20,177 nucleotides of DNA from Sva-07 sp031426215 (GCA_031426215.1 JANPKU010000180.1:1-20177), one strand, 5' to 3'. Numbered from the stretch's first letter, positions 7,495 to 14,808 are shown. Translations and numbers: made by a program. Notes: generated by a model from the sequence alone, not told the origin.

Positions 7495-8484
7495 CAATCT
7501 CGATTGGGGTCTGACCCCAATCGAGACGGGAACGAGGGTGAGGCGGAAGATCGGGGGGCGGGGCTGCACGAGGTCGAGTCGACCGCCGTCGGATTCGGCC
7601 AGTCGTCGCGCAAGCGCGAGACCCCTGCCGTGCGCGGCCTGATGGTCGCCAGGGCGGTCGAACAACGTCGCAGCACGATCGTCGGTGATCCCGGACCCCT
7701 CGTCCTCGATCGTCACGCTGGCGTCCTGCACGAGGATGGCGACCGTGCCGCGCCCGTGCCGCAGCGAGTTCTCGAGCAGCACGTTGAGCACTTGACCGAC
7801 CAGACCGGGTGTAGCCAACACGTGCTGGGTGCTCCCGGTCGTCACCACCACTTGTCGTCGCTTCTCCGCGAAGCGCTGCTGCCAGTCGGCGACCTGATGA
7901 TCGACCAACGTCGTGAGGTGCAGCTCGGTGCGCTCCTTCGTACTGCCAGTGCGGGCAACGGTGAGCAGCTCGTCGAGTGTGGTGTTCAGCTCGTGCGTCT
8001 GCACCAGCGCAGCAGCGGCCTCGGCGGCAACGGCGGAGTCATCGGATCGTTCCAGCAGCTCCAAGCGCATCGCAATGCCGGTCAAGCCGGTACGCAGCTG
8101 ATGCGTCGCGTCGGCGGTGAAGCCGCGTTCCGACTCGAGCATGCGATCGACCCGGTTTGCGCTCAGTCGGAGTGACCGGGCGATCGCGTCGATCTCCTCG
8201 ATGCCCGAAGGGGGTGGCGCCGCGGCGCTGAAGTCGCCGTTCCCGACGCGCGAGGCACTTCGGGCGAGCCGTTCGAGCGGTCGAGCCAACTGGCGAGCCT
8301 GGACCCCAGCGAGGAGTGCCGCTGCGCCGATCGCGGCCAGTGCGATCACTGCCAGTCGTGACACGACGCTGCCGGGGAGGTCGCCTCCTTCAGCATCGCG
8401 GACGATGAGGAGGACCGGGATGATCAGGACCACGATCACCACGACCACCACCGAGATCGTCGACAGCACGAGCCGGCGGCGCAC
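7459..8484 (-). CDS. Two-component sensor histidine kinase (HAMP-HisKA-HATPase)
   Basis: This 341-residue membrane kinase has TM1 at about 5-28, an extracytoplasmic loop of only about 12 residues, TM2 at about 40-61, a HAMP segment to about 115, the phospho-acceptor histidine H128 in THQLRTGL, and a HATPase domain with N-box (VLLENSLRHG), G1 (EDEGSGI) and G2 (HGRGLALARRL). The tiny loop suggests it senses the membrane or a partner rather than a soluble ligand (inference). The start is taken as the GTG at 8484, just after the regulator stop (8490-8492) and with GGAG about 10 nt upstream; the frame is open further upstream but inside the regulator gene. The last residues run through a perfect palindrome and 36 nt into clpB antisense, so the tail (VSIGVRPQSRL onward) looks added. 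Confidence 0.88.
   Translation of the reverse strand: MRRRLVLSTISVVVVVIVVLIIPVLLIVRDAEGGDLPGSVVSRLAVIALAAIGAAALLAGVQARQLARPLERLARSASRVGNGDFSAAAPPPSGIEEIDAIARSLRLSANRVDRMLESERGFTADATHQLRTGLTGIAMRLELLERSDDSAVAAEAAAALVQTHELNTTLDELLTVARTGSTKERTELHLTTLVDHQVADWQQRFAEKRRQVVVTTGSTQHVLATPGLVGQVLNVLLENSLRHGRGTVAILVQDASVTIEDEGSGITDDRAATLFDRPGDHQAAHGRGLALARRLAESDGGRLDLVQPRPPIFRLTLVPVSIGVRPQSRLSGGGDSEALVG
7498..7526. terminator. Perfect 12-bp hairpin at the convergent clpB / histidine kinase ends
   Basis: TCTCGATTGGGG (7498-7509) and CCCCAATCGAGA (7515-7526) form a perfect 12-bp stem with a 5-nt loop, 3 nt after the clpB stop. No T-run follows on either side, so it is a terminator-like or REP-like palindrome (core GGGGTCTGACCCC) rather than a classic intrinsic terminator. 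On the other strand it lies inside the last codons of the kinase gene. Confidence 0.55.
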
Positions 8485-8489
8485 GCCGA

Positions 8490-9272
8490 TCAGCTCCGAG
8501 TCGACGGAGTGGTGGATTCGGCGCTCGGGTCGAAACGGAAACCCACGCCGCGCACGGTCACGATCTTCGACGGCGGGTCGGTGTCGTCGTGGATCTTGCG
8601 GCGCAGTGTTGAGGTGTGGGTGTCGAGGGTGCGAGTGGATCCCCACCAGTTCTCGTCCCACACGTCGCTCATGATCTGCTCACGTTTCAGGGTCACACCG
8701 GGCTCGCGCATCAACAGTTCGAGGAGGTCGAATTCCTTCGTGGTCAACTCGATCTCCGTGCGTGCGTCGTCGCGATCGGTGATGAAACAGCGGCGTGCGT
8801 CCGTATCGAGTTCGATGCCGGCGCCGATCAGGCGACCACTGGAAGTCGCTGACCGGGAACGTTCGATGATCCGCAGCCGTGCGTGGATGCGCGCGACGAG
8901 TTCAGCGAGGCGGAACGGCTTCGCGACGTAGTCGTCGGCACCGGCGTTGAGCCCGACGATCACGTCCATCTCCTCTGCACGAGCCGTCAACATGATGATC
9001 GGCAGGTCCGGGTGATTCGTACGGATCTTGCGGCACACGTCGAGGCCGTCGATGTCGGGGAGTGTCAGATCGAGCAACACGAGATCGGGTCGGGCGGCGG
9101 ACACCGCCTCGATCGCCGAGTTGCCCGCGGCGACGTGGTTGACGTCGAAGCCCTCCGAGCGCAGCACACGGACGAGCGGCTCGCTGATCCGTTCGTCGTC
9201 CTCGACGAGCAGCACGGCAGTGCGGGTGCCGAGGACGGCGGTGTCGCCGGGCGCGCGGAACGTCTTTTCCAT
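8490..9272 (-). CDS. OmpR/PhoB-family response regulator
   Basis: This 260-residue protein is the cytosolic partner of the kinase downstream in the same operon; the two genes are separated by only 5 nt. The receiver domain (about 18-130) has the acidic pocket at E24-D26, phospho-acceptor D68 in LLDLTLPDIDG, T96 and K118 in VAKPF. The C-terminal winged helix (about 165-255) has the typical TKEFDLLELLMREPG, RTLDTHTSTLRRKI and VRGVGFRF blocks. About 17 residues precede the first beta strand. The ATG at 9272 is chosen, but a GTG one codon earlier and a TTG at 9332 are also open, and no strong ribosome site separates them. The regulated genes are unknown; overall it resembles RegX3/MtrA-type regulators. 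Confidence 0.9.
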   Translation of the reverse strand: MEKTFRAPGDTAVLGTRTAVLLVEDDERISEPLVRVLRSEGFDVNHVAAGNSAIEAVSAARPDLVLLDLTLPDIDGLDVCRKIRTNHPDLPIIMLTARAEEMDVIVGLNAGADDYVAKPFRLAELVARIHARLRIIERSRSATSSGRLIGAGIELDTDARRCFITDRDDARTEIELTTKEFDLLELLMREPGVTLKREQIMSDVWDENWWGSTRTLDTHTSTLRRKIHDDTDPPSKIVTVRGVGFRFDPSAESTTPSTRS

Positions 9273-9363
9273 CACCCGACCATCGGCACTCGACCATCTC
9301 GACTTGAAGGTTGCATCTGCTCGCGACGACAACTACCAGCGACGTGCCGCAGCAAGGCGAGCG

Positions 9364-9408
9364 AGCGATGAGTTTGGGCGCGACCTGTTCGCGCCCAAAC
9401 TCACCGCT
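9364..9408. repeat. Palindromic repeat, copy 4 (long near-perfect hairpin at the end of the HisD-like gene)
   Basis: Arms of 20 nt, 9364-9383 and 9389-9408, pair with a single mismatch around a 5-nt loop. The outer part, AGCGATGAG and CTCACCGCT, matches the outer arms of copy 1, while the inner stem (TTTGGGCGCGA) is entirely different. The right arm overlaps the stop codon (9401-9403) of the HisD-like gene. It could act as a transcription terminator between that gene and the response regulator, although no T-run follows it. Confidence 0.75.
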
Positions 9409-10714
9409 GACGGAGTCGGAGGGCGTCGCCGTGCGCCGGGAAGCCTTCGTGGTCTGCGAGGGCGAGCACCGACGGCGTCATCCGTGCGAGCGCGGTTGCG
9501 TCGGAGCGAGCGATCGCCGTGCGCTTGAGGAACGTGTCGGCGGTGATTCCCGACGACACGTGCGCGAAGCCCGAGGTCGGCAGCGATGCCGGGCAGCCGA
9601 CCACGAAGTTGGCCGCGCTGAACGGCGTGTGCTGGCCGATCAGGATCTCACCGGCGTTGATCAAACCGTCGACGATCTCGTCGACGGATGTGTCGGCGAC
9701 TGCGACCTGCAAGTGTTCCGGAGCGAACTCGTTGGCAATGCCAACGGCGATGTCGAGGGAGTCGACGAGCACGCACCCGCCGTTCGGTCCGAGCGACGCA
9801 CGAGCCGCAGCGGCGCGGACCTCGTTCAGCCCCGACAGCTGTCGTTCGAGTTCGCCGTCGACGGCATCGGCGAGCGCAGTGGAGTCGGTGAGCAGCACGA
9901 CGGTGCTGTCGGTGCCGTGCTCGGCCTCGATCAACAGGTCGGCGGCGAGGAGGGCGGGGTCGGCGGAGGCGTCGGCGATCACGAGACTTTCCGTCGGTCC
10001 GAGCAGCATCATCGTGACCACCCCGTGACGTTGCATCTCCACCTGTGCAATGGTGACCGCCGGCGATCCTGGACCGACGATCTTGCGAACCCGTGGGATC
10101 GTCTGGGTCCCGAAACCCAGCGCCGCAATGCCGGCGGGGCCGTTCACCCGGAACACGTCGGCGATCCCGAGCTTGCGGCACACCACGAGGACAGCCGGAT
10201 CGACCTCGCCGTTGCCCCCGGGGATCGGCGGGACCACCAATGAGATCGATGGGACGCCGGCGACCACCGCAGGAACGGCGAGTTGATAGGCGACGCTGGG
10301 ATAGCTCGCCTTGCCCGACGGTGTGAAGAGCCCGGCGGAGGTGATCGGTGTGATCTTCTCGCCGACGGTCAGCCCCGGCTCGCTCTCGATCGACCAGTCG
10401 TGGGCTTGCTCCATCTGGGCCTCGTTGAAGGCTCGCAGGTGTGAGATCGCGTCGTCGATGGCTGCGTCGACCTCGGGTGAAACCGATGCGCGCTCGAACT
10501 CGTCGGCACTCACCCGGAGGCCGTCCGGCGACACGTCGATCCCGTCGAATCGGGCGAGTGCATCGCAGACCGCAGCGTCGCCGCGCTCGCGAACGTCATC
10601 GATCAACTCGCCGATCGATTGGCGCAGCACCGGGTCGAAGATGTCGTCGATCCCGCGGCGCATCAAGGCGTCTCGGGCCTCGACGTTCATGTCGTTCCAG
10701 ACCTGTCTGCGCAT
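9401..10714 (-). CDS. hisD: HisD-family dehydrogenase (histidinol dehydrogenase-like, altered active site)
   Basis: This 437-residue protein aligns end to end with histidinol dehydrogenase, the NAD-dependent enzyme of the last two histidine-synthesis steps: KIVGPGSPAVTIAQ, LLGPTESLVIAD, AEHGTDS, EFAPEHLQ and the C-terminal AHGDAL. By recalled comparison with E. coli HisD, the catalytic pair E333/H334 and metal-type residues H266 and H428 are kept. Metal ligand Q259 is E263, ligand D360 is N369, and the substrate histidine of TNHVLPT is A376 (CPASLPT). No other his genes are near. It may therefore be a paralogue with another alcohol substrate rather than the biosynthetic enzyme, so the symbol is provisional. 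The ATG at 10714 lies 7 nt after TAGCGT, a leaderless-type start; an in-frame start at 10759 is open but lacks this signal. Confidence 0.85.
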   Translation of the reverse strand: MRRQVWNDMNVEARDALMRRGIDDIFDPVLRQSIGELIDDVRERGDAAVCDALARFDGIDVSPDGLRVSADEFERASVSPEVDAAIDDAISHLRAFNEAQMEQAHDWSIESEPGLTVGEKITPITSAGLFTPSGKASYPSVAYQLAVPAVVAGVPSISLVVPPIPGGNGEVDPAVLVVCRKLGIADVFRVNGPAGIAALGFGTQTIPRVRKIVGPGSPAVTIAQVEMQRHGVVTMMLLGPTESLVIADASADPALLAADLLIEAEHGTDSTVVLLTDSTALADAVDGELERQLSGLNEVRAAAARASLGPNGGCVLVDSLDIAVGIANEFAPEHLQVAVADTSVDEIVDGLINAGEILIGQHTPFSAANFVVGCPASLPTSGFAHVSSGITADTFLKRTAIARSDATALARMTPSVLALADHEGFPAHGDALRLRQR

Positions 10715-10721
10715 CACGCCA

Positions 10722-10727
10722 ACGCTA
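10722..10727 (-). promoter_or_regulatory. Putative -10 box (TAGCGT) for leaderless HisD-like gene
   Basis: Read on the minus strand, TAGCGT lies at 10727-10722, 7 nt before the ATG at 10714, inside the same TTAGCGTT string found upstream of the DUF3445 gene. The place where a -35 would lie is occupied by an 11-nt tandem repeat. Confidence 0.45.
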
Positions 10728-10729
10728 AC

Positions 10730-10751
10730 GGCGAGATGGCGGCGAGATGGC
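10730..10751. repeat. Two tandem copies of an 11-nt unit between the divergent HisD-like and purA genes
   Basis: GGCGAGATGGC occurs twice back to back (10730-10740 and 10741-10751). The spacing of one helical turn, in a divergent promoter region, would suit a regulator binding side by side. A chance duplication is equally possible. Confidence 0.4.
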
Positions 10752-10787
10752 GGTGCCACCGGCGCTGTCCGGACGAGCCGGCGCCAC

Positions 10788-10793
10788 TAGGAT
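10788..10793 (+). promoter_or_regulatory. Putative -10 box (TAGGAT) for purA-purB
   Basis: TAGGAT fits TANNNT and would start a message with a leader of about 30 nt carrying the ribosome site AGGGGAG (10818-10824) before the purA ATG. No clear -35 element is visible. Confidence 0.35.
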
Positions 10794-10829
10794 CTCCACA
10801 CGTTCCAACCACCATCCAGGGGAGCGTGC

Positions 10830-12104
10830 ATGCCCGTCACCGTCGTCGTCGGAGCCCAATGGGGCGATGAGGGCAAAGCCAAGGTCATCGACCTGCTGTC
10901 GAAAGAGCACACCTACGTGGTGCGCTACCAGGGCGGCCACAACGCCGGACACACCGTGGTCGTCGACGGCGAGCGCTACGCACTGCAGTTGGTGCCCTCC
11001 GGCATCCTCTACGACCACGTGATCCCGGTGATCGCGAACGGTGTCGTCGTCGATCTGCCCACGCTGTTCGCCGAGGTCGACATGCTCGAAGCTCGCGGGC
11101 ATTCGTGCGCCGAGTTGAAGGTGTCGAGTCGCGCACACCTGATCTTCCCGTGGCATCAGGCCCACGACGCGATCGCCGAGGCGATGCGCGGCGACGACAA
11201 GATCGGCACCACCCTCAAGGGCATCGGTCCGGCCTATGCCGACAAGTCGCGACGCGTCGGCATCCGCGTCGGCGACGTGCTCGATGCCGACCGGTTCGCA
11301 CGACTGGTTCGTGAGCGGGCCGTCGCCGAGAACACGCTCATCGAGCAGGCCGGCGGCGACCCGCTCGACGTCGACGAGATCGTCGAGCACTTCAGCGAGC
11401 TCGGAGCCCGTGTCGCCCCGTTCGTCAGCGACACGGTCGGACTGCTCCACGGAGCGCTCGCATCGGGTGCCCACGTCCTGCTCGAAGGGGCCCAAGCCAC
11501 ATTCCTCGACCTCGATCACGGCACCTATCCGTACGTCACATCGTCGAACCCAACCGCCGGTGGCGCATGCGTCGGCACCGGGTTGGGGCCGCGTGACATC
11601 GACCGCATCGTCGGGATCACGAAGGCGTACACCACCCGCGTCGGTGCCGGCCCGTTCCCGACCGAACTGTTCGACGCCGATGGCGACACGCTCGTGGACG
11701 TCGGCAAGGAGTACGGCACGGTCACCGGCCGTCGTCGTCGCGCCGGATGGCTCGACTGCGTGATGCTTCGCCAGGCGGTGCGCTTGAACAGCCTCACCGA
11801 ACTGGCGCTCACCAAACTCGACATCCTCGACGGTTTCGAGACGATCAAGATCTGCACCGGCTACCGCCTCGATGGCAAGCTGCTCGAGCACTACCCCGAC
11901 CGCTCGGAGCTGATCGCCGACGTCGAGCCCGTCTACGAGACCGTGCCTGGTTGGGGCAGCGTCCTGAGCGACAAGCGCGAACCCGGACAGCTGCCGCCCG
12001 AGGCGAAGCGGTTCATCGAAATCGTCGAGGAGCAGGTCGGAATTCCGGTGAAGGTCGTCGGCGTCGGCGCCGAACGTGACGATTACCTCGTCTGGGCGTC
12101 ATGA
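10830..12104 (+). CDS. purA: Adenylosuccinate synthetase
   Basis: This 424-residue enzyme makes adenylosuccinate from IMP and aspartate using GTP, the first committed step to AMP, in the cytosol. The family landmarks are present: the N-terminal loop GDEGKAK (12-18) with catalytic D13, H41 in GGHNAGH, IGTTLKGIGPAYADK, EGAQATFLDLDHGTYPYVTSSNPTAGG, TRVGAGPFPTE and TGRRRRAGWLD. Two glycines that are usually conserved are alanines here: A17 in GDEGKGK, and the one after the glutamine in EGAQGT. The start has AGGGGAG 5 nt upstream. The stop overlaps the purB start as ATGA, so the two are translationally coupled, and PurB uses the PurA product. Confidence 0.97.
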   Translation: MPVTVVVGAQWGDEGKAKVIDLLSKEHTYVVRYQGGHNAGHTVVVDGERYALQLVPSGILYDHVIPVIANGVVVDLPTLFAEVDMLEARGHSCAELKVSSRAHLIFPWHQAHDAIAEAMRGDDKIGTTLKGIGPAYADKSRRVGIRVGDVLDADRFARLVRERAVAENTLIEQAGGDPLDVDEIVEHFSELGARVAPFVSDTVGLLHGALASGAHVLLEGAQATFLDLDHGTYPYVTSSNPTAGGACVGTGLGPRDIDRIVGITKAYTTRVGAGPFPTELFDADGDTLVDVGKEYGTVTGRRRRAGWLDCVMLRQAVRLNSLTELALTKLDILDGFETIKICTGYRLDGKLLEHYPDRSELIADVEPVYETVPGWGSVLSDKREPGQLPPEAKRFIEIVEEQVGIPVKVVGVGAERDDYLVWAS

Positions 12105-13402
12105 TCCCGCGCTACTCCACGCCCGAGATGGACGCGGTGTGGAGCGACACGGTTCGCTTCGGGCGGTGGCTCGAGGTCGAGCTGCTCGCAACCGAGGGGC
12201 ACGCGGCGCTGGGTCTCGTTCCCGCCGACGCCGCGGTGACCTGCCGTGCACGCGCCCCGATCACGGATGACGCGTTCGTGCAGGAGGTACTCGACCGCGA
12301 GGCGATCACCGATCACGACGTCGCCGCATTCGTCGACGTCGTGCAGGAGGCGATCGGGCCACCGGCCTCGTCGTGGATCCATTACGGACTCACGTCGTCC
12401 GACGTGGTCGACACGGCGCTGTGCTGGGCGTTGCGCGACGCCGCCGACCTGTTGATCGACGCATCGAGCGAACTCCTCGCCACGCTGGTGCGTATCGCCC
12501 GTGAGCACCGCGACACGGTGATGATCGGTCGCACCCATGGGATCCACGCCGAGCCGACCACCTTCGGGGCCAAGGTCGCACTGTGGGCGATGCAGGTCGA
12601 TCGTGATCGGACCCGCCTGTGTGCCGCGCGGAAGAACGTCGCGGTGATGAAGCTGAGCGGCGCGGTGGGCACGTACTCGAACATTCCGCCCGAGGTCGAG
12701 CGTCACGTCGGTGAGGCCCTCGGGCTCCGGCCGGTGCCGGCCACACAGGTGATCGCCCGCGACCGTCACGCCGAGTTCCTCTACGCGTGCGCCTCCATAG
12801 GTGCCACGTGCGAACTGATGGCGGTCGAGTTGCGGCACCTGCAGCGCACCGAGGTGCGCGAGGTGCAGGAGGGTTTCAAGCCCGGTCAGAAGGGGTCATC
12901 GGCGATGCCCCACAAACGCAACCCGATCTCAGCCGAGACGATCTCGGGCCTCGCGAGGGTGCTGCGCGGCAACCTGTCGGCCGGGATGCAGGACGTGGCG
13001 CTGTGGCACGAGCGTGACATCTCGCACTCGTCCGTCGAGCGTGTCATCCTTCCCGACTCGTCACAGCTGGCGTTCTACGTGATGCGTCGGCTTCGTCGGC
13101 TGCTCGACGGCCTGTTGATCTTCCCCGAACGGATGCAGGCGAACCTCGATGCCAGCTTCGGTTTGGTGTTCAGCCAGCCGGTGCTGTTGGCGCTGGTGCA
13201 AGCCGGCGCCACTCGCGACGACGCCTATCGGATCGTTCAGCGCAACGCGATGCAGGCGTGGGATGACGGTGTCGATTTCCGATCGTTGCTCGAAGCCGAC
13301 GACGAGGTCGACAACGCGGTGCTCGACGATGCATTCGACCTGCGACGATCGTTGCGCAACCTCGATCACGTGCTCGATCAACTCGACGCCATCGAGGTGT
13401 AG
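12101..13402 (+). CDS. purB: Adenylosuccinate lyase
   Basis: This 433-residue member of the fumarase/aspartase superfamily splits adenylosuccinate to AMP plus fumarate and also cleaves SAICAR earlier in the purine pathway. Evidence: the opening MIPRYSTPEMDAVWSD, LTSSDVVDTA, the catalytic-histidine segment GRTHGIHAEPTTFG (H146), the signature loop KGSSAMPHKRNP (catalytic-loop serines 266-267, H271), and DISHSSVER. Length is normal. It starts inside the last codons of purA with a 4-nt overlap and no separate promoter, so the pair forms an operon. It ends against a long hairpin that faces the convergent small gene. Confidence 0.97.
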   Translation: MIPRYSTPEMDAVWSDTVRFGRWLEVELLATEGHAALGLVPADAAVTCRARAPITDDAFVQEVLDREAITDHDVAAFVDVVQEAIGPPASSWIHYGLTSSDVVDTALCWALRDAADLLIDASSELLATLVRIAREHRDTVMIGRTHGIHAEPTTFGAKVALWAMQVDRDRTRLCAARKNVAVMKLSGAVGTYSNIPPEVERHVGEALGLRPVPATQVIARDRHAEFLYACASIGATCELMAVELRHLQRTEVREVQEGFKPGQKGSSAMPHKRNPISAETISGLARVLRGNLSAGMQDVALWHERDISHSSVERVILPDSSQLAFYVMRRLRRLLDGLLIFPERMQANLDASFGLVFSQPVLLALVQAGATRDDAYRIVQRNAMQAWDDGVDFRSLLEADDEVDNAVLDDAFDLRRSLRNLDHVLDQLDAIEV

Positions 13403-13459
13403 CTGTTCGAGATGTGCTCGGGGCCGCATACGCCGAGTCCCCTGGCACATCTCGAACAG
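13403..13459. terminator. Long hairpin between convergent purB and a small basic-protein gene
   Basis: CTGTTCGAGATGTGC (13403-13417) and GCACATCTCGAACAG (13445-13459) form a perfect 15-bp stem. The 27-nt middle contains a further CTCGG/CCGAG pairing. It fills the space exactly from the base after the purB stop (13400-13402) to the base before the stop of the minus-strand gene, so it is probably a bidirectional terminator. No T-tract is present. Confidence 0.65.
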
Positions 13460-13876
13460 TCAGGTTGCGCGGCTGATTCCGGCGCGCTTGAGGGCGCTCG
13501 CAGGGACGCCGACCTGGCGCCACGACGCATACGAGATCGACTTGCTGTCCGAGTAACTCTTCGCCACCTTGACGAACTCTGCTTCGAGTGCATTCATGTC
13601 GACCGCCTGTGATTTCGAAGCGAGTTCGGCTTCGAGGTCGCTGCGCTCTTGCACGAGGAGGAGTTCGTCGAGGGGACCGGCGCTCGCAAGTTCCACGTCG
13701 ACGGCCTCCAGCCGCTTTCGAATCGTGTCGGGCGTGCGCTTGCGGCCCCGCTTGGGTTTCGTGGCTCGCAGGCCTTCGAGGTAGTCGCGAACGACCCGGC
13801 CCTCCATTCGGCCTTTGGCAAGTGCTGCCTTGTGCTCGTCGGACATCGGTGTTCTGGGTCCTCTTTTGCCTACCAT
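13460..13876 (-). CDS. Small basic protein of unknown function, possibly DNA-binding
   Basis: I do not recognise a named family. The 138 residues fall into a basic N-terminal third (KRGPRTP; then KPKRGRKRTPDTIRKR at 40-55, rich in Arg and Lys), a helical acidic middle likely to form a coiled coil (about 56-106, PLDELLLVQERSDLEAEL), and a conserved-looking end, SYASWRQVGVPASALKRAGISR (115-136), that could be a small helix-turn-helix. Overall this suggests a nucleoid or DNA-associated protein (inference). The ATG at 13876 is chosen because TAAGAT lies 7 nt upstream with TTGCAT 16 nt before it, giving a good leaderless promoter. A second ATG at 13846 has AGAGGA 11 nt upstream and is the alternative. 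It is divergent from the thioesterase gene. Confidence 0.75.
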   Translation of the reverse strand: MVGKRGPRTPMSDEHKAALAKGRMEGRVVRDYLEGLRATKPKRGRKRTPDTIRKRLEAVDVELASAGPLDELLLVQERSDLEAELASKSQAVDMNALEAEFVKVAKSYSDSKSISYASWRQVGVPASALKRAGISRAT

Positions 13877-13883
13877 TCACGTG

Positions 13884-13911
13884 ATCTTATGGAGAATTGG
13901 CGCAGATGCAA
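13884..13911 (-). promoter_or_regulatory. Promoter TTGCAT-N16-TAAGAT for the small basic-protein gene
   Basis: On the minus strand, TTGCAT (13911-13906), a 16-nt spacer and TAAGAT (13889-13884) precede the ATG at 13876 by 7 nt. This is the best sigma-70-type promoter in the window. It places the transcription start at or next to the start codon. Its -35 end touches the -10 box of the divergent thioesterase gene, so the two promoters overlap. Confidence 0.6.
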
Positions 13912-13917
13912 TACCCT
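13912..13917 (+). promoter_or_regulatory. Putative -10 box (TACCCT) for the thioesterase gene
   Basis: TACCCT fits TANNNT and ends 8 nt before the ATG at 13926; no ribosome site intervenes. It abuts the -35 element of the divergent promoter. Confidence 0.4.
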
Positions 13918-13925
13918 TGAATTCG

Positions 13926-14738
13926 ATGTTCGAGCTGTCATCTCACGGAACCGATGTACACGTCGGTGACGGTCCTCGGTATCCGTGGGGAGGTTTGTAC
14001 GGTGGACAGATCGTCGCCCAAGCATTGCGTGCGGCCGCGATATCTGTTGATCCCGAGCTGGAACCGCACTCGATTCGTGCCTATTTCATCCGTCGTGGCG
14101 ATGATGCCGAGCCGGTGCGCTACGAAGTCGACCGAATTCGCAATGGGCGCAGTTTCGCGACGCGCCGGGTGGTGGCCCGCCAGGCAATAGGCGCAATTCT
14201 CAATGCGGAGAGCTCCTTTCAACGCCCGGAGCGCGCCGCAGCGTTCCAGTCGGTGACGATGCCGAACGTCCCCGAGGCCGAGGAGTTGGCCGAGGATTCC
14301 TGGACGCCCACCTTCGATCGTGCGAAGGTGCCACCTGGGCAGGTGACCGGTGGGTCCCGTGATGGAACGGGTCGTGCCGTGGCCTGGATGCGCGTCACCG
14401 ACGATCTCGGAGACCCGGACGACGCCAGCGCACAGCTGCTGCATCGATGCTGGCTCGCCTACCTCTCCGACGACATGCCCACCGATTCGGTCATCCGAGC
14501 TCATCCGGTCGCCGACGATCCCGAGGCGCGAGACCGCCTGTTCTGCGCCAGCCTCGACCACACGATCTGGTTCCACCGATCGCTGCGCGCCGACAGGTGG
14601 CATCTCTACGACTTCTCGTGTCATCACTACGTCGGCGGGCGCGGCCTCTCGATCGGCCACGTCTTCGCGGCTGACGGCACCCACGTCGCCACCGTCGCCC
14701 AAGAAGTGCTGGTACGCGATGCCCGCGACCGCGAGTGA
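13926..14738 (+). CDS. tesB: Acyl-CoA thioesterase II (TesB-type)
   Basis: This 270-residue double-hotdog thioesterase hydrolyses acyl-CoA to free acid and CoA in the cytosol. The first hotdog has PWGGLYGGQIVAQALRAA and VDRIRNGRSFATRRV. The second has SLDHTIWFHR with the catalytic aspartate D211, GGRGLSIGHVFAADGTHVATVAQE with catalytic glutamine Q259, and S231 in SCHH near the place of the third catalytic residue (Thr in E. coli TesB). That middle segment is not the usual S-T/P-S form, so substrate preference may differ. The start at 13926 gives the normal TesB length; the frame is open back to 13815, but that part overlaps the divergent gene. pyrE follows after 84 nt and appears to have its own promoter. 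Confidence 0.92.
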   Translation: MFELSSHGTDVHVGDGPRYPWGGLYGGQIVAQALRAAAISVDPELEPHSIRAYFIRRGDDAEPVRYEVDRIRNGRSFATRRVVARQAIGAILNAESSFQRPERAAAFQSVTMPNVPEAEELAEDSWTPTFDRAKVPPGQVTGGSRDGTGRAVAWMRVTDDLGDPDDASAQLLHRCWLAYLSDDMPTDSVIRAHPVADDPEARDRLFCASLDHTIWFHRSLRADRWHLYDFSCHHYVGGRGLSIGHVFAADGTHVATVAQEVLVRDARDRE

Positions 14739-14808
14739 TCGACCGACTCACGCACCGACTCCCCTCCGACTGGAACGCCACACCGTCTGCTGCGTTCGAG
14801 GGTTCCGC

